Below are positions 35,433 to 48,638 of a stretch of DNA of 64,000 bases, one piece after another. The notes beneath the pieces are model-generated. The model worked only from the letters and a program-made list of their open reading frames with translations, was not told where the DNA came from and searched no databases. Location of the stretch: contig WIXG01000208.1 in NCBI GenBank assembly GCA_009869945.1, positions 1-64,000 of the forward strand, in the 5' to 3' direction. Source of the DNA: Mesaphorura yosii. Lineage: Eukaryota > Arthropoda > Collembola > Poduromorpha > Tullbergiidae. Within the stretch, counting starts at the first letter, position 1. The number at the start of each line of letters is the position of its first letter. Made by a program: the position numbers and the translations under genes.

Positions 35433-38400
35433 CTAATTTTTGTTAGGAACATTTGCATTGCTGTTGGTTGTGGACGATGAAAACGCTTCGACTTGCATGT
35501 GGTATTTGTAAATGTTTTCAGTACTTTCCACTTTTCCCTGGACCAAGTTCAGAGCCCGGCCACGCACACCAGTCTCCTTCACTGGAGGAGACCACCAATT
35601 GACACTAAAAAAAAGAAGAAAGACTAGGTTAGAATACATAATTAGGGATGTAACAATTCATCAGCATCGGTATTGGTTGAAATTACAAAAAAACAAGGAA
35701 TAAGACGACGCGTAGAACAACGTACGCACGATTTGAATATGGCTTTGTTTTAGTAGCTTCCCTTGGCTGTTCTTGTTGGGAGAGAAAAGAAAGTGAAGAA
35801 CGAAAAGAGTTTAATTGTGCAGTCGAAGGGCTGAGTTATGGTTCACTCGAGTAGTTGCTCTGCCGGAAAATTAATTAATAGCGTCACGAACGTAATTAGT
35901 AAGTAAGTATTGCATATTTTCTAAATTGAACTTTTTCTCAGGTGTATAGAGTTGGAGCGAACCGAACGAACAACACAAAATGTAGGAACTGGAAGATGAT
36001 TAACTGTCGGGTTGAATTTGGGAACACGCAAGGCACGCAAAATCAAGATGATTCCGCAAAAGCGTTGATGATTGAACCGCGATACAACAATGGTTTAGTC
36101 TGCACACTCCCTAACTGTATCCTGACACACGGCAACAATTCGTATTTCGACTTCCCAACAAAATTTCTCGTCCAACCCAACGAGATTAAGTTCTTAGAGT
36201 TCGACAGTTCAACAGATGAAGACGTCAGAGAATCTGAAGAGAATTGGGAAAGCAAACTTACTAAATTAGCGAGTAGTAGAATAGCAAAACGCTGAACGTT
36301 CTTATGGTAACAAAACTCTTTTTACAAGTTTGATAATTATTAACCTCTGTCAAACTTATGAATTAGTTTAAATAAACAAAGCGATAACCCAATAATAACA
36401 CCAAAGCCCAAGTATTTTTATCAACTCACAATGTTCCGACGACAGGCACGCGTCTCAAAATGCCTTCTTCCCATAACGCCTCCTCGCTTTCCCGTTTCAG
36501 TTCCTGCGTTGCCTTTTCAATTCCTAAAATACACCAAAATTTTGAGTTTTTAACGCGCAGCTAATTTACTTGAAGGTTGCAAGTATGTTACCTTCCAAAA
36601 CCAGCTCCGACATTCGCTTCAGGAATTCCGCACTTTCTTCAATTTCTTCTCCGGATGAAATAACAAGCCGAACTAATTCGGCTACATCAGTCTCAAGCGT
36701 GACCATTCCAAATTGAACACACCAGTCTCCAGTCGCGGACTCGCCTATATTAAACGACAACGGTCTATCAATTTTATCCCATTCTCACCAGTCGAAGTAT
36801 GTTAAACTAACCCAAGGAGAAGGCAGTATCTATTGCTTTGAGTTTGTCAACAATTTTTGCATTTAAATGGTCCACATTGTCTTTCATTTCCGGGCTGGAT
36901 GCTGAAGTTGTTAGCTTTGGGGCAGTTGAATTCTTATCGCTTCCAGCACTGGATGGTCGTCTGTTAGAGGGCTGTATATTTGCGCCAGCTGATTGCCGAG
37001 CAAACTTCGGAATGTATCGAACCTAAGGCAAGAAAAGTGCACAAGGTTTGCTAAGGTGCTGCGCCAAGGATAATTGATAACTTCAACTACTTACCGCTCC
37101 GAGGCCAGCCCACAACTTCTCATGATCAATCCACTCTAGTTCATGCGCTGCCTTCGCCAGTCGTGAAAATACTAATTTCTGGGTGACCGTAGCTTGCAAG
37201 ACGGTTAAATGGTTTTCGAAAATGCTTGTCACAGTATTTTTATCATCTTGGGACAACTTCCTTGTTTTGAACATGTCAACCAAAACATTCCATCCGTATC
37301 CTTCGACATATACGAATTCTACTGGAAGGCAATCTTTCAGGTCCCTTTCCATTATGTGATATAGCTAAATCGTGGAAAGTTAAATGAAAAGTCAATTGCG
37401 ATGCACAACCCCTGCGCAAATTAAATATGATGAAATAGCAACCTACCCAAGAATTTAATGTGTCAACATATTGCGGAGAAGGATGATCTGGTTCGTCAGC
37501 ATTCGTAAAATTCTGTTCGCCGTCTGTCTTTTCTGGAACTGGTTTGTAACGAAATGTTAGAACCGATACAATCTGCTGACCATCGCTTAATGTCGACCAA
37601 TTAGGCTATGAAAAAGAGGAAACGTTGGAGATGCTTAAATCAACACCACTTCTCCGTCTTTCGATCTAGCTTACCACGATAGATAGGCACCGAAACTTTT
37701 GCACCATTTGCAATACAAATTGCCCTCGTTCAACTAACATATCTACCAGGCCCAGGAATCTTGTCCACCCAACCGCCTGTGTTGGAGAAAATAAGGCATC
37801 ATTAATTAAAAGCACGGAAACTTAAACCTCCTGAATTTTACTTGTGTTAGGAACCAAGGCGAAAACGTCAGCAAGTTTGAACCAGTTAGGCCGCAAAGTT
37901 CGAGTCTCGCTTGATCGGTCGTTGATTGTTTTTTGTATAAAGTCTGAAGTACAAAAATTGTTGAAATCTTGCAACTCTGAGTATCTATTCAAAATTAGTA
38001 TCTTACAAGGAAAGGAACTGCAGGGCTGCGTAGCCATTTGGTTAAATCGATTGTGAAGCTGTGCCCAATTTGATCAGTCTCTGGCCGTTTGCAAAAGTAC
38101 GACATTGTGTTTGCCCCGTACAAATGAATCCATAGCTTGTACTTCTCAGCTAAACGGCAACCAGCTTCGAGGCTTTGAACATCTGAAACCAAACAAATTC
38201 ATTCCTTGAGCTTGCATATGGAATAGGAATCAGAATTGCCACGCGAATTAGTATCAAGCGTCACAACTTCTAAACACAGATTAAACTTGTCTCACTTTTA
38301 CCAATGTTCAGAAGGACCATCACAGGAACGAATTTCCGTTTGCAATCATTCAGAATTTCTTGCTCCAGAATTGGAACCCAGTCGACATTCATGGTTTCAA

Positions 38401-39382
38401 TTATTTTCACTGAGTCGCTCGGCAACGAAAGCTGGAAATGAAAGCAAAAATCAATGGCCTCTCCAAAGGTTCTATCTAATCGTTGAGTTTCCTTACTTTG
38501 AAACGTATTTGATGCCCCAGATACTCGTCTGAACAATAGATTACTGGATATGTCCTTTCCTCAGCAAAGCAGTTGTAGCCCTTGATCATAAGATTTGGGA
38601 ATTTCAAATTCAAGACGAGCTGCACAATTGTAGCAACACCAGTAGCAGCATCCCAATGGGGGTACACACTGTTGTACTCATTTTCGCCTTCCGGGTAACT
38701 TCTAAGCGAAACGATAGTAAATGACGCGTCTAATATTCTGTCACAACACTTATACGATAAGCTGTACAGAACAAAGCAGCATCAACTTACTTAAAGTGGA
38801 ACAAATGCTTAAACCAAAGAACGAGTTGCGATGAAAACTTTTGTCCTAAAACCGTTTGACTAGACCAGTCCAAAGTCCGCATGTATGACTCAATACTGAA
38901 AACCCAATGCAAGTCGTTGGTGATCCCTTTATTTAACGATAACGAATTTCTTCGTTTCTTCCCAAGTTTGTGTGGGTGTGCATCAATTATCCAGTTCTGC
39001 AATATTAATTGCAAGTTACTTTGCTGCACATGAATCCGTCGCTAATAAAGGTTGCATGCGCCAAAAATAATTTACTAACCTGGACAGATGTCAACAATTG
39101 CTGTACTAGTGAATTTTCACCAGAAATAGGTCTGGGCGGTGTATTTCCTTCTCCACCTTCGTTTCTGAGGCTGCTCCGTCTGTTTTCAGCAGAATTATCA
39201 CTGCTGAGCGACCGGAGGGTCCGTGTAGATGCATTGTCCGAATTATCAAGCGCTGCATTCTCATCTGGAGTGAAACTCCCATCATGGTCAATTGAGTTGT
39301 GGGCACTGATTCGATCCACAATTTGCTTCGCCGTAACTTCAATTAATTTGAACGTCGGGTCTGTAGTTGGATCGATGTCCAT
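35433..39382 (-). CDS. PDXDC1: PLP-dependent decarboxylase domain protein PDXDC1
   Basis: Thirteen exons: 39382-39080, 38996-38791, 38701-38497, 38431-38302, 38182-38007, 37943-37842, 37776-37675, 37605-37447, 37364-37095, 37022-36812, 36744-36592, 36523-36430, 35604-35433; 760 aa (human about 788). Matches to the family run throughout: LAEKYKLWIHLYGAN, RSPAVPFLTLYK, TDVAELVRLVI with EEIEES, EEGILRRVPVVG, then VNWWSPP and VESTENIYKYHMQ near the end. The N-terminal 100 residues are Ser/Asn-rich. The fold is that of group II PLP decarboxylases, but no substrate is established for the family. Lys330 (DLTKWL) sits where DDC-type enzymes have the PLP lysine (NPHKWL), while the Asp that contacts the PLP ring is Tyr303 here. 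Intron 12 is 825 bp and contains an opposite-strand open frame. Confidence 0.92.
35837..36295 (+). CDS. Possible small nested gene in PDXDC1 intron 12
   Basis: A 118-codon open frame ends at 36295 and is preceded by a good acceptor (TTTTTCTCAG, ending 35939). A short upstream exon from ATG 35837 to 35890 joins it in phase 0 through a 50-base intron (donor GTAATT), giving a 136 aa protein that begins MVHSSSCSAGKLI. The product is Asn/Thr-rich at the front, has three Cys spread over the middle and a Glu-rich, basic end (SSRIAKR). An AATAAA-like site follows at about 36371. It resembles no family I know. It lies entirely inside an intron of PDXDC1 on the opposite strand. It could be a chance open frame. 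Confidence 0.35.
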
Positions 39383-41795
39383 CTTCTCTGCTTACTTGAT
39401 ACCGCTTTGATCCTCTTTCCAGCTGGAATCATTAACCTGACTTCCGCTCGACTCAACCAATTGCAGACGATGTGATATGTCTGAATGGAAACCATATTGC
39501 AGCATTACATTACAAAAAATGTGCAAAATCTGCTCGTACAACCTGGATTAATTGTACAAGTGTTAACTTACTCGGCATAAAAATTGTTTACCTTCACCAG
39601 CAGATTTCAGCAACTTCGAAACACCTCCGACAACAATTCGCCAACGTAATGTTTAATCACAGTAGAATTTAGACTAACGTAAAGCCAATACAAATTGAAA
39701 TCCGGAGATTAGCGGTGGTTGGACGTGGCCAACTCTTTCTACAAATACAATTTTGCCAACCAGAAAAGGATTATGATTACAAATTGAGAAACTCCCATAG
39801 TATAGCTCAAACTCGGAGGTGAGTAATGTAAATTGCTCTGCATTGAACTCACATAAACACGAGCGCGTGCCAGCGAGACTAGGCTCGTACCGTAATCGTG
39901 CAACACAAGACCAGTAATATTTTGGTCGATTTGATCTGTCAGGATGATCTCATGATTAAAGTCCAAACGAGGTAAGAAAAGATGAGGCAAGACGCTACAA
40001 TTTTCTGTAAATGCATTGCTTAATTTATTGAACGCATTTCGTACTTGAATAATAGAATTTCTACACAAATTAAGCTGGTATTATTTCATACTTCGTAATT
40101 CATTAGTTCATAAGTTTATCCTACTCGTAGTATTATATAGAGACATGAATTCCAAAAATTGAGAAAGAATTTCATTCGTTTTCGTAATTTTCATTTCCAT
40201 AAATAACATAACCGTAATCGTATTACAAATGATAAGACAAGATCGTCTCATACCATACCGTACTCAATAATACAAGTTCAAGGCAAATTCAAACAACGTG
40301 ATTAACGAAAGGGTTCATTTCTAATTCGTTGTGATGAATTCTTGTCAATTTTTGTAGAAATCTAACTGGATCTCAGACTAAAATACAAAAATACGTCGAA
40401 ACTTGAAAGAGAGCGAAACCTGCCATGATTTAAGCTGTTAATTTTATGATTCTGTGAGTATCTTCTTGCGATAATGTCAAACTGCCCTTAAATAAATACA
40501 GAGAAAGGCATGGTCATGATATCTGTTGAGGGCAGAGGTTAATATTGTCTAAGCATAATACTTCTGTTAGAATTTTTCATTTTAAAATCTAAAGGTTATG
40601 AGTGAAAGAATTCTAACTGAAGCTGAAATAAGCTAAGCAACTTAAAGTTTTAATTGGTCTATTGAGTAAAGGATCTAAAAGCTACCCTAAATAATACAAC
40701 CAAAATCAAACTGCCAGGAAATTTTCCAGTTGCTGATTGACAATAATTGAAGCTGTGCAATAAAAGAATACCTGCATACTTTTCTTCGAAGCTTGGCTTT
40801 CGATAAGCAAAAAGTTACTTAAAAGAGCTCCTAGTTTAATAAATAATAACGTAAAAGATCAAATAATAATAAGCTGACCATTTTGGTTTTTGTGGTCTTC
40901 CAAAATCAAGTCAAGTTAAAATATACGCAACTAAAATGTCTAATTTTCATGAACAAATTTATGGCACAAAATAAAAATAACTCCTGATTAACAAGTCGAA
41001 TAGTATTAAGCCGTAAAACATAAATAGAATCAGACGGAGAGCTTCCTTTCTTTGAAGTCTCTTTTGCTGTCTCCGCAAACAATCTTTTCAAGACAAAAAT
41101 GACAACTGATAAGCTACTATTCTACAAGTCCCGTTCTACTGCGCACGACGCTCAATGATTGGCTGCACGAATTTGAAGACTGTAAGGTGTCTGGAGAAAA
41201 TTATTTACAAATGTCACAACGTAAAGTTCCAGAAAGCTGTTTACCAAAAGTGGAAAATTCCTTGAATTTTGAGTCGGAATGAATTCAAGTTCAGGACGAG
41301 GGCAAAAGTAAATGCCTTGAACAAAAACATCAAAACTGATTAGGACTCCGTAATAAAAATAAATACGGACACTTATCACACACACTTTTGTGGAGAAATT
41401 TGATCCGGATACACTGAACCAAATTCTAAAATACAAGTACAGTAGGCTAGCCTTACGAAAGTTACATCTCGGTCGTATAATGGTAATTAGAAAAGTAGTC
41501 AGTTTTCATTCTTGGTAATTAGTAATTATAATACAATGATCGTTAATAATGACTTGAATAATAATAGTGATTTCTACTTAACTCTTCTGTTTTTACAAGT
41601 TTGTCGTCTCGAAGAGAGTTCATTGTTCTGTGACCCCGAAGTATTAATTTAGTAATTCTGTCATAAGGCTACGCTAAGCTATTATTGGTAAGATTGCAAT
41701 AGAACAAATTATTAACAGTAATTATATCAACTTTCGTTTAATTATTATCATTTATGAATCTAAGTTCTCTGAATCCACGCGCAATTCTTGTGTTC
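39383..41795. other. Region between PDXDC1 and daughterless
   Basis: 2.4 kb of strongly AT-rich DNA. It must contain the PDXDC1 promoter or 5'UTR (just above 39382) and the daughterless 3'UTR, which could be long. A minus-strand frame at 39739-40068 with a hydrophobic end and a GTGAGT donor is the only candidate coding segment; I do not recognise it and give it little weight. No repeat is evident. Confidence 0.4.
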
Positions 41796-44700
41796 TCATT
41801 GAAACTCAGCATGGCTACTGACGGGCACTGGCATTGAAGCAAAGGGTTGCTGCATGTGAGGAGGTGCCAAAGGGTGTCCCATTTTCGGACCATCTTCAGC
41901 CTTTTCCTCTTCTCTTCGTTTCAGGCATGCCGCTTTCGGGTTCAAGTTACGTTCTAAAACCAGAGCAAACGAATTAATGGAAATATCATTTACGAAATTG
42001 GCTGAGTTGTTTTGCGTACCTCTAACTTGCTGCTCGAGTTGCATGATGACCTCCACGGCCATATTCAGGATACCCAGTTTAGTTTGGGGTTTGTCGGATT
42101 TCAAGTGCTGCATGCACATTCTGCCCAACTCCTTCAGTGCCTCGTTAATATCGCGAATACGAATTCTAGTCAAAATCGAACAAAATGGCAAATTAGGTGC
42201 GAACTCAAATCGCATTACTCCATAAAAAATTCAGACTTCAGCTTCTGCTACATACCTTTCTCTGGCATTGTTCGCCTGTCGTCTTTCACGTTCTCTTTGA
42301 ACCTTGGTTGTTCCATTGCCTGGTTCATCATCGTCGTCATCGTCAAGATCTCCACTACTGCTTTATGAGGAGAAAAGAAGAGGTAACCATTAATACCCAA
42401 GTCAATCAGAGAGAGAAAAAGAAATTGACAAATTCCGTAATACCGTCTTGATCTCTTCGTTGCTTTCGGGCCAGTGGAGGATGTGGAAGAAGTTGTACTA
42501 GCACTGCTATTGTTTGATCCTAAGCCCAACAAATCTCCCTTCACATCAACGTCGGTTGGAGGAATCATTGCATTCGCTGCATCTTTTCGTTTTTCTGGAA
42601 AGAGGCATTCATGAATAATTAATTTCCTCCCACGTCCTGTCCCAAGTTTAAATTCTTTTGGAAATCTGAGAATGAGAATCCTTTTGGTCTGCCTGCTACG
42701 TACTTGATTTGGTGGAAGTTGTAGGATTGGGCCGCTCAAGTTTAAGTGGATCGGCGAGAGCCCCTTCTGGATTACTTGAAGTGTGCGATGGAATTGGACC
42801 ATATGTTTGCGGTGTTCCTCCAACAGAACCATTATTTCCGTGAGGACTCTGCAGAACGGGAAGAGAAAGAAATATTCAACACTCAGCATCATTCATTCAT
42901 TAAGCAAGACATGATCATTTCCCTTCATTAATTACGAATGACTCTAGACTTCTTAGCGAAAAGATTTTGAAATCTAAATCTTTTATGAGAAAGAAGAAAA
43001 TACTCTTCAAGTTGCTTAAAACCCCAATTTTAGAATCTCCTACATCAATTAGAAACGAATTGGCTTTATTTACCAGATGAGACTCGAGTGGAGGTGGATA
43101 GCCGATGAGACCATTGGAATGTGTTTGATTGGCCATGTGCGATGGGATCGTGTTCATTCCATGGAAAGACGGATGTGGACTTTCGGCGTGGTTCCTCAAC
43201 ACATTCATTGCGTCCTCCATGTCTTCCATCCCAGAGAGCAGAGAGCGTTCTTCTATGCGACCACCCTGCACGTTCAAAATCATCCGACCAATTACCTATT
43301 TGGTGGAGGTTACGTGAAAACACAAACAAAGAAAGCACACAAAAAATTAAAATAAAAAGGATTCTATAAAGCATGGTAATGTTATGTGCGACAAAATAGT
43401 ACCTCGGCATGATCTCGCAGAATACCAATAGCATCGTCTAAATTTTGTTCAGGCTAAACAAACGAAGTAAAAGTAAAAATGATGAACACAATCAAAAATT
43501 TCTAATAAGCAAAACAGCTTTATGAAAAGTGGTTTAGTTAAAAAAAAACCAGAATCAAGCAGAGAAAATTGCAAGCCATGAAAAAGAAAACCATGTGTGC
43601 AGGCATGCACAGCGTACGCGTACCATGTGTAAGGCTCGATCTCCAAAACCGGGAGACGTTGGTGGGATATTGCTTGGCGGAAACGGAGGTCCACCGCCGG
43701 AGTTGGTTCTCCAGCCTGGCCCGGCCGACGATAGAGGAGGCGGCGAATTAATTGGCGTGCAGGGACTTGAACTACTGGCACTGTGATCCGTTGTGTATAT
43801 CTGCACGATATTCCAGGGTCATGAAATTCTGAATTGGTCTCTAACTTTTGATGTATCATGTATGGCACTTACCGACGCCAAGGCCTTTGCAACTGTATCG
43901 CCTGGTGGCACAGAATTATTTTGAGGGATGATATTTGGGCTATGATTATTGTATACAGAACTCGTTGTATTGGATGTGGCAGAAGACTGTCCAGCACCTT
44001 GTGGCGCTCTGTGAATTATGAAAAATTGTATGAATTGTTATATTTTGATTCTGTAGCTCTTGAGGTAGAAATTTGAGCAGTGAAATATTGTGAATAATTG
44101 ACGGGGTTCAGAAATCCGTATTCTGATTGTAAAAAGTGTCTCAAAATCGTGATGACGTCAGACGTCATGACATGACTTACAATCTGGACATTGATGGAAA
44201 AGTGGACATTGGTGGAAGAGATGAGGCAACCAGTGGAGAGTCACCGCTCGTGGGCGGAAGGCCGAGGTGACTGTTGTAGCCGTGAACCGACATTGCATCG
44301 TGAGAAGGCGGCGGAAGATGAACCATTCCGGAGCTTGAGTTGGAGGGGTTGTATGATTGCGACATGTGTGGTGGCATCATGCTCGGGTTGTACGACCCGT
44401 AATTTGAGTTTGTCAACTGCGAACCGCCTGGCCCAGACCAGTCCGAGTTTCCTCCGCCGTCTAGAACAATTAAAACCATTTCATACCTCATTTCCAAGTA
44501 GGAGCCAGCCAGCGCATCTCGCCCTGAAGAGAAGCCTTGTCCACTGCACTTACCCATGTAGTAGTTGGACTCTGGGTAGAGTCCGGTTCCCTTTGGCGAT
44601 GCATATCGCGGAGAGTCCTGAGGAAATTCTTCAGCACCAAACTGCAATAGCACAACAAGGACAGCAAATTAGTTACACCCTGGAATAAAAACAACGAATG

Positions 44701-45351
44701 GAGGATGGGCAAAGTGCAAGTTCAGTTCTTCTCATTTAGCGATTCCGTATTAAGATTCAACAATGTGCGCGTTCAGCTAGGCTGTCATGAATGAATGCAC
44801 GATTTTCTCGTTGACTGCTATGCATAATAATTTTAATCAAAGGCCGAGCCATGGCGAACGTGAGACGTGAAGCTTCCCTGCCAGGTGGAAATAATGACAA
44901 ATTTAACTTCGCTCACTGACCACGTTCCGCCAATAACCATACACACAATTAGCATCCCATTTACTGAACTATGCACTGAACGGAACTGACGAGAAGTCTT
45001 TCCCGTTCCCGTGCGCACGTCACATTCGTATTTCGAGTAATGCAAGCGCTGTTGCTGTTTTAATTAATTTTATACAATGCCCGAGTAATGTAATGTTATG
45101 CACGCTTCCTTGCATTTGAAAGAATCACTCGGGCAAAACAGCTACAACAATAGAGAACGATTTATGCATTGCCGTGAGTCCAATAAAAGATTTTAATATC
45201 GCTCTGCTCGCGCTTGAACGCTCTTAACTGATTTTTCCGCTGTTTTTAATCATTTTATGTGCAAATGGAAATCCGGACAGCGTTGACTTACGACAAGTGG
45301 ATACCGTCCGAAGATACCCGGGTAGAATGGTGGATTGTATGCGCAAAACAT
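41796..45351 (-). CDS. da: bHLH transcription factor daughterless (E-protein, TCF3/4/12 family)
   Basis: Twelve exons: 45351-45292, 44641-44554, 44460-44181, 44008-43873, 43800-43624, 43453-43403, 43265-43074, 42848-42704, 42594-42444, 42360-42256, 42165-42020, 41953-41796; 562 aa. The bHLH (about 450-510) is unmistakable: [37 protein letters not shown], then [20 protein letters not shown]. Upstream are the TKRSRR basic patch with an acidic stretch (DDDDDD), the loop-helix region [13 protein letters not shown] and [13 protein letters not shown], and Ser/Pro-rich activation regions. Exon 1 encodes [12 protein letters not shown], like the MYCAY start of short TCF4/TCF12 isoforms, so an upstream promoter with an activation-domain-1 start may exist. 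Class I bHLH proteins dimerise with tissue-specific bHLH factors and bind E-boxes in neurogenesis, sex determination and mesoderm. Spliced minor exons keep phase, leaving room for isoforms. Confidence 0.95.
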
Positions 45352-48300
45352 GACTCAACTCAAAATATCGACTTTTACAATTACTTGTATACAAATATCA
45401 CAATCAATTAAAGATACGTATACACACTGGCCGAAGACACTGGCACGTCTCTGGTTCACTGACTGACACTCCACAAGTCACAGCCGCACGTGTGTCATGA
45501 TCGGGTCGTGTATGATGAGATGCGTGTGATCTCTTTCTTAACATGCCAAAAGACAAAACGGTAATCCGAATCTTATGAACAAAGAATAAAGCCAGTCACA
45601 AGCATGCTGAAGCTCTTCAACCCGGGTCCGGATTTTTCTCACCACCCAATTTTTCTTTCGATGGGTAGACGCCCCGAACGTACGAGCTCGAGCTAGAGCC
45701 CAAATCATACGGCTAAGCTACGGTACTTTTGTGACCCCTTCTTCATCATCTCCCATAATACGTAATACAGCGTATAAAAACTATTTCATCGTTTTTTTTA
45801 TCTTTGCCGAGGAAGACTCTCGTTGCCCGTGCTTGAAGAAGTCTTAAATATTCCATGGGAGAGTCGGCGAAGGGAAGGTACAAGATGAAACAATAAGAGA
45901 ACATTCATCGCCGCCGCCGCCGTGCACCGCGCATCGAAGATGCGAAAGATATGAGAAAATTTTCTCCAGCAGAGAGGCACGGCAAAAGTTGGAATTGTTT
46001 GCAGGATTGCTGAATAAGGTTCACATACTGCCTGGCATGGCGGAGCACTAACTGGCAACAAAATAGTTATAATATTGAATACTGGGCGATGGGAGAGAGA
46101 TAGTCAGTCGCCGGGATGATACAGAGCGAGTTTCAACTTTTACTTTTCCAGAGTCAAGAGTAGAGAAATGTTTTGTAGTTGGAAAGTTGAGAGCCAAAAC
46201 CTCGGCAATTGGTAAGGTTTTGCCCATTTCGCACATATGCTGCCAACGCCAACATTTTCTATTTCTCTCTCGTCGCGCTTTCTCCTGCACAACTTTTACT
46301 ATTTAACTCTCATCCCGGCGTATGAGACACTGAGACTGAAACTGATACTGAACTGACTACGATTATCATTATTATAAGCAAGGCATGGGAGTCAACGCTG
46401 TCTGTATATGTATGTATGTATATCAAATACCGTGTAAACTTTTACTCTCTCCGAGTGTGAAGAGTAACTGCTTTCTCTCAGAACGCACTGACAAAATCCT
46501 AAAAGCTGAAACGAGACTCTGACTCCATAAATGAGAACTCGAACTCTTGCATTTTGATATATTACGGTGCAGGACTCCATAAAATAATATGCACACCGAA
46601 AATTGTGCTGACGCTGAATAGCTGACTCTCCCGGGCGGCAGCAATTACCGCACGTTCAGACAAACCCGGGCGAGATTAGAATTTCCGAAGCAGAGCGACA
46701 CGAGCACCACGAACAATGTCCAACCGTAAAGTTTTCATGCCGGTGCTTCTGCTTTATGAATAAAACATCCGGAAAAAATCAAAATTGAATCTTTCATGGC
46801 CGAAACTTGAATAAATCATTGCGCATCTTCAATAACACGAAACTTGAATAGCGAAGTAAGAAATAAAAAATTCATAAACCATGCGAGTGTAGTGCGGGAT
46901 GTCCATTTCGTTTCCAATTCGTCCTCCGCGATTGAAACTTTACATGACAAGTTACATTCGCAGGAAACTGCATTGACACGTGTTATACTGGGCTGAATAA
47001 CTTTATCAGTCGGTCGGACGATAGACGAAGAAAGAAATTGGACCACCGTACCAGCACGATACTTAAATTGAAAAAGGCAAGGCAAAAAGCGAAAACCATT
47101 ACAAAATGTCTCAAAATCAGAAATGTCTATTTTAGTACAGTACATTAAAGAGAAGAAAGTCAGGCCATGTACAACTCGCATGTAAATGTAGTTTTCAAAT
47201 GACAGAGTGACCACCTGTTATTTCTCTCAAGCGTACAAGACAACGCGACACGAGACGGGGACAGGAAGGAAATGTTGGTCAAATTCCACGACCGTCTGTT
47301 GCCGCCTGCATTGTGCATTCGCCTATGATTAAAATGCCTCCACTGCAAATAGCGGGCCGCGGCCGGCATGCCGATTTGTAAAGCAGCATGTTATTTTCAG
47401 AATTTGAAATTGTGACGTAGCAATTAAAATTTTGCTTGTTTGTGCCGAATTTTTTAATTAAACCATTCTTGTACGGTTAATTGCACGGTGGCACGGAAAA
47501 CCGTTTCTTTTGCCTCTGAACTGCGAAATGTGAAGTGAAATTACGAACTTTCAAATGTACCCCTTACAAGAAGGCAAATATGCATTTCCTGAACATAAAT
47601 GCATACGCCGCATGACAAAGTACACAAACTGAATCAGCACTCCCACTCAGCAGTTTCATGTTTTAAGAGTTGAGATTCGGAAAAAATGACATCTTTGAAT
47701 TGGGAATAAATTATGAGTCAAATATTAATGTTTGAAACTGCGACAGGGACCAACTCAGTTCCATGCTTAAAGATTTTAAAAATCCATCAGAGATGATAAT
47801 GTACGTAATGAGCAGATTCATGAATCATGTGCTCTCACATAAAGTCGGGATTTATGGGCAGTCTGCTTGTTATAAGAAAACAGTTAAAAATTCATTAAAG
47901 CAACAAACATCCAACATCTTCCTTAAAAATGTCCCCAATTCATCTGCAAGTCTCGCAACCTGCGCGCTGTGCGAGCACAGCACGGAAGTAGCTCAGTCAG
48001 TATTTTACAAAGATATTAATTCAAGTAACTACGAGACGGAGACGGAACTTATTTCTTTGTCAAGTGTGTATCAAAATTTTGTTCTCTCAAGTGTGTACAA
48101 AAATAGCTCTCGGTTCTTTCTTTCACTCCAGGCTCCGTATGTCACCAGAAATGCAGAAAAGCAAAGTAAAAGGAAAAACGAAAGAAAGATGAAGAAAGTT
48201 TAAGAAATCTGACTTGATTTCATTCTTCCATACACTTTTCTTTTTGCCTTTGCACTCTTTGCATTGCGAGGTTCTGAATCTTATTCAACTTTCTTCCGCC

Positions 48301-48638
48301 GTCATTATTTACCACTTTTTTCGTATCAAACTACCATTTTACAGTTTCCTGTACGAAAATATAAAATACACTTTTAAAAACCGTTTCTCTTGAATAACTA
48401 ATGGCTTGTAATGCACATTTCATTATACACTGAGCCCACGAACAAAATGCATTCAGCATTTGCTCAGTCACAGTGGCAGTACAAATAAACTCGAGCCATT
48501 CAAGACATCTCACCGCAATCTTTGTATTTTCAATACAAATTGGGCTTAAGTGCCTTCCTAATGCTGATGCTAATGCAAATGTGTGCCTTGTCGGCCCGGT
48601 GAAGAAGAATGAACTCAAAATTCGCAGTTGAGTCGCAT
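45352..48638. other. Upstream / possible intronic region of daughterless
   Basis: 3.3 kb without a recognised gene. It includes a GCC repeat at about 45910-45921 and a GTAT-rich stretch at 46404-46422. A plus-strand frame at 47763-48203 (146 codons) has Lys/Ser/Asn-biased composition typical of AT-rich non-coding DNA and no family features. If 48639-49313 is a first exon of daughterless, this region is its intron. Confidence 0.45.

Noticed and set aside
39739-40068. 109-codon minus-strand frame with a hydrophobic end between PDXDC1 and daughterless
   Set aside because: A GTGAGT donor is present, but there is no partner exon or family match; it could be daughterless 3'UTR.
43403-43453. Loop-helix repeat in daughterless as a novel duplication
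   Set aside because: Vertebrate E-proteins have an equivalent upstream motif, so the repeat is ancestral; only its clarity and the exon layout are notable.
47763-48203. 146-codon open frame on + strand
   Set aside because: Lys/Ser/Asn-rich chance-like translation in AT-rich DNA, no domain, no supporting exon structure.
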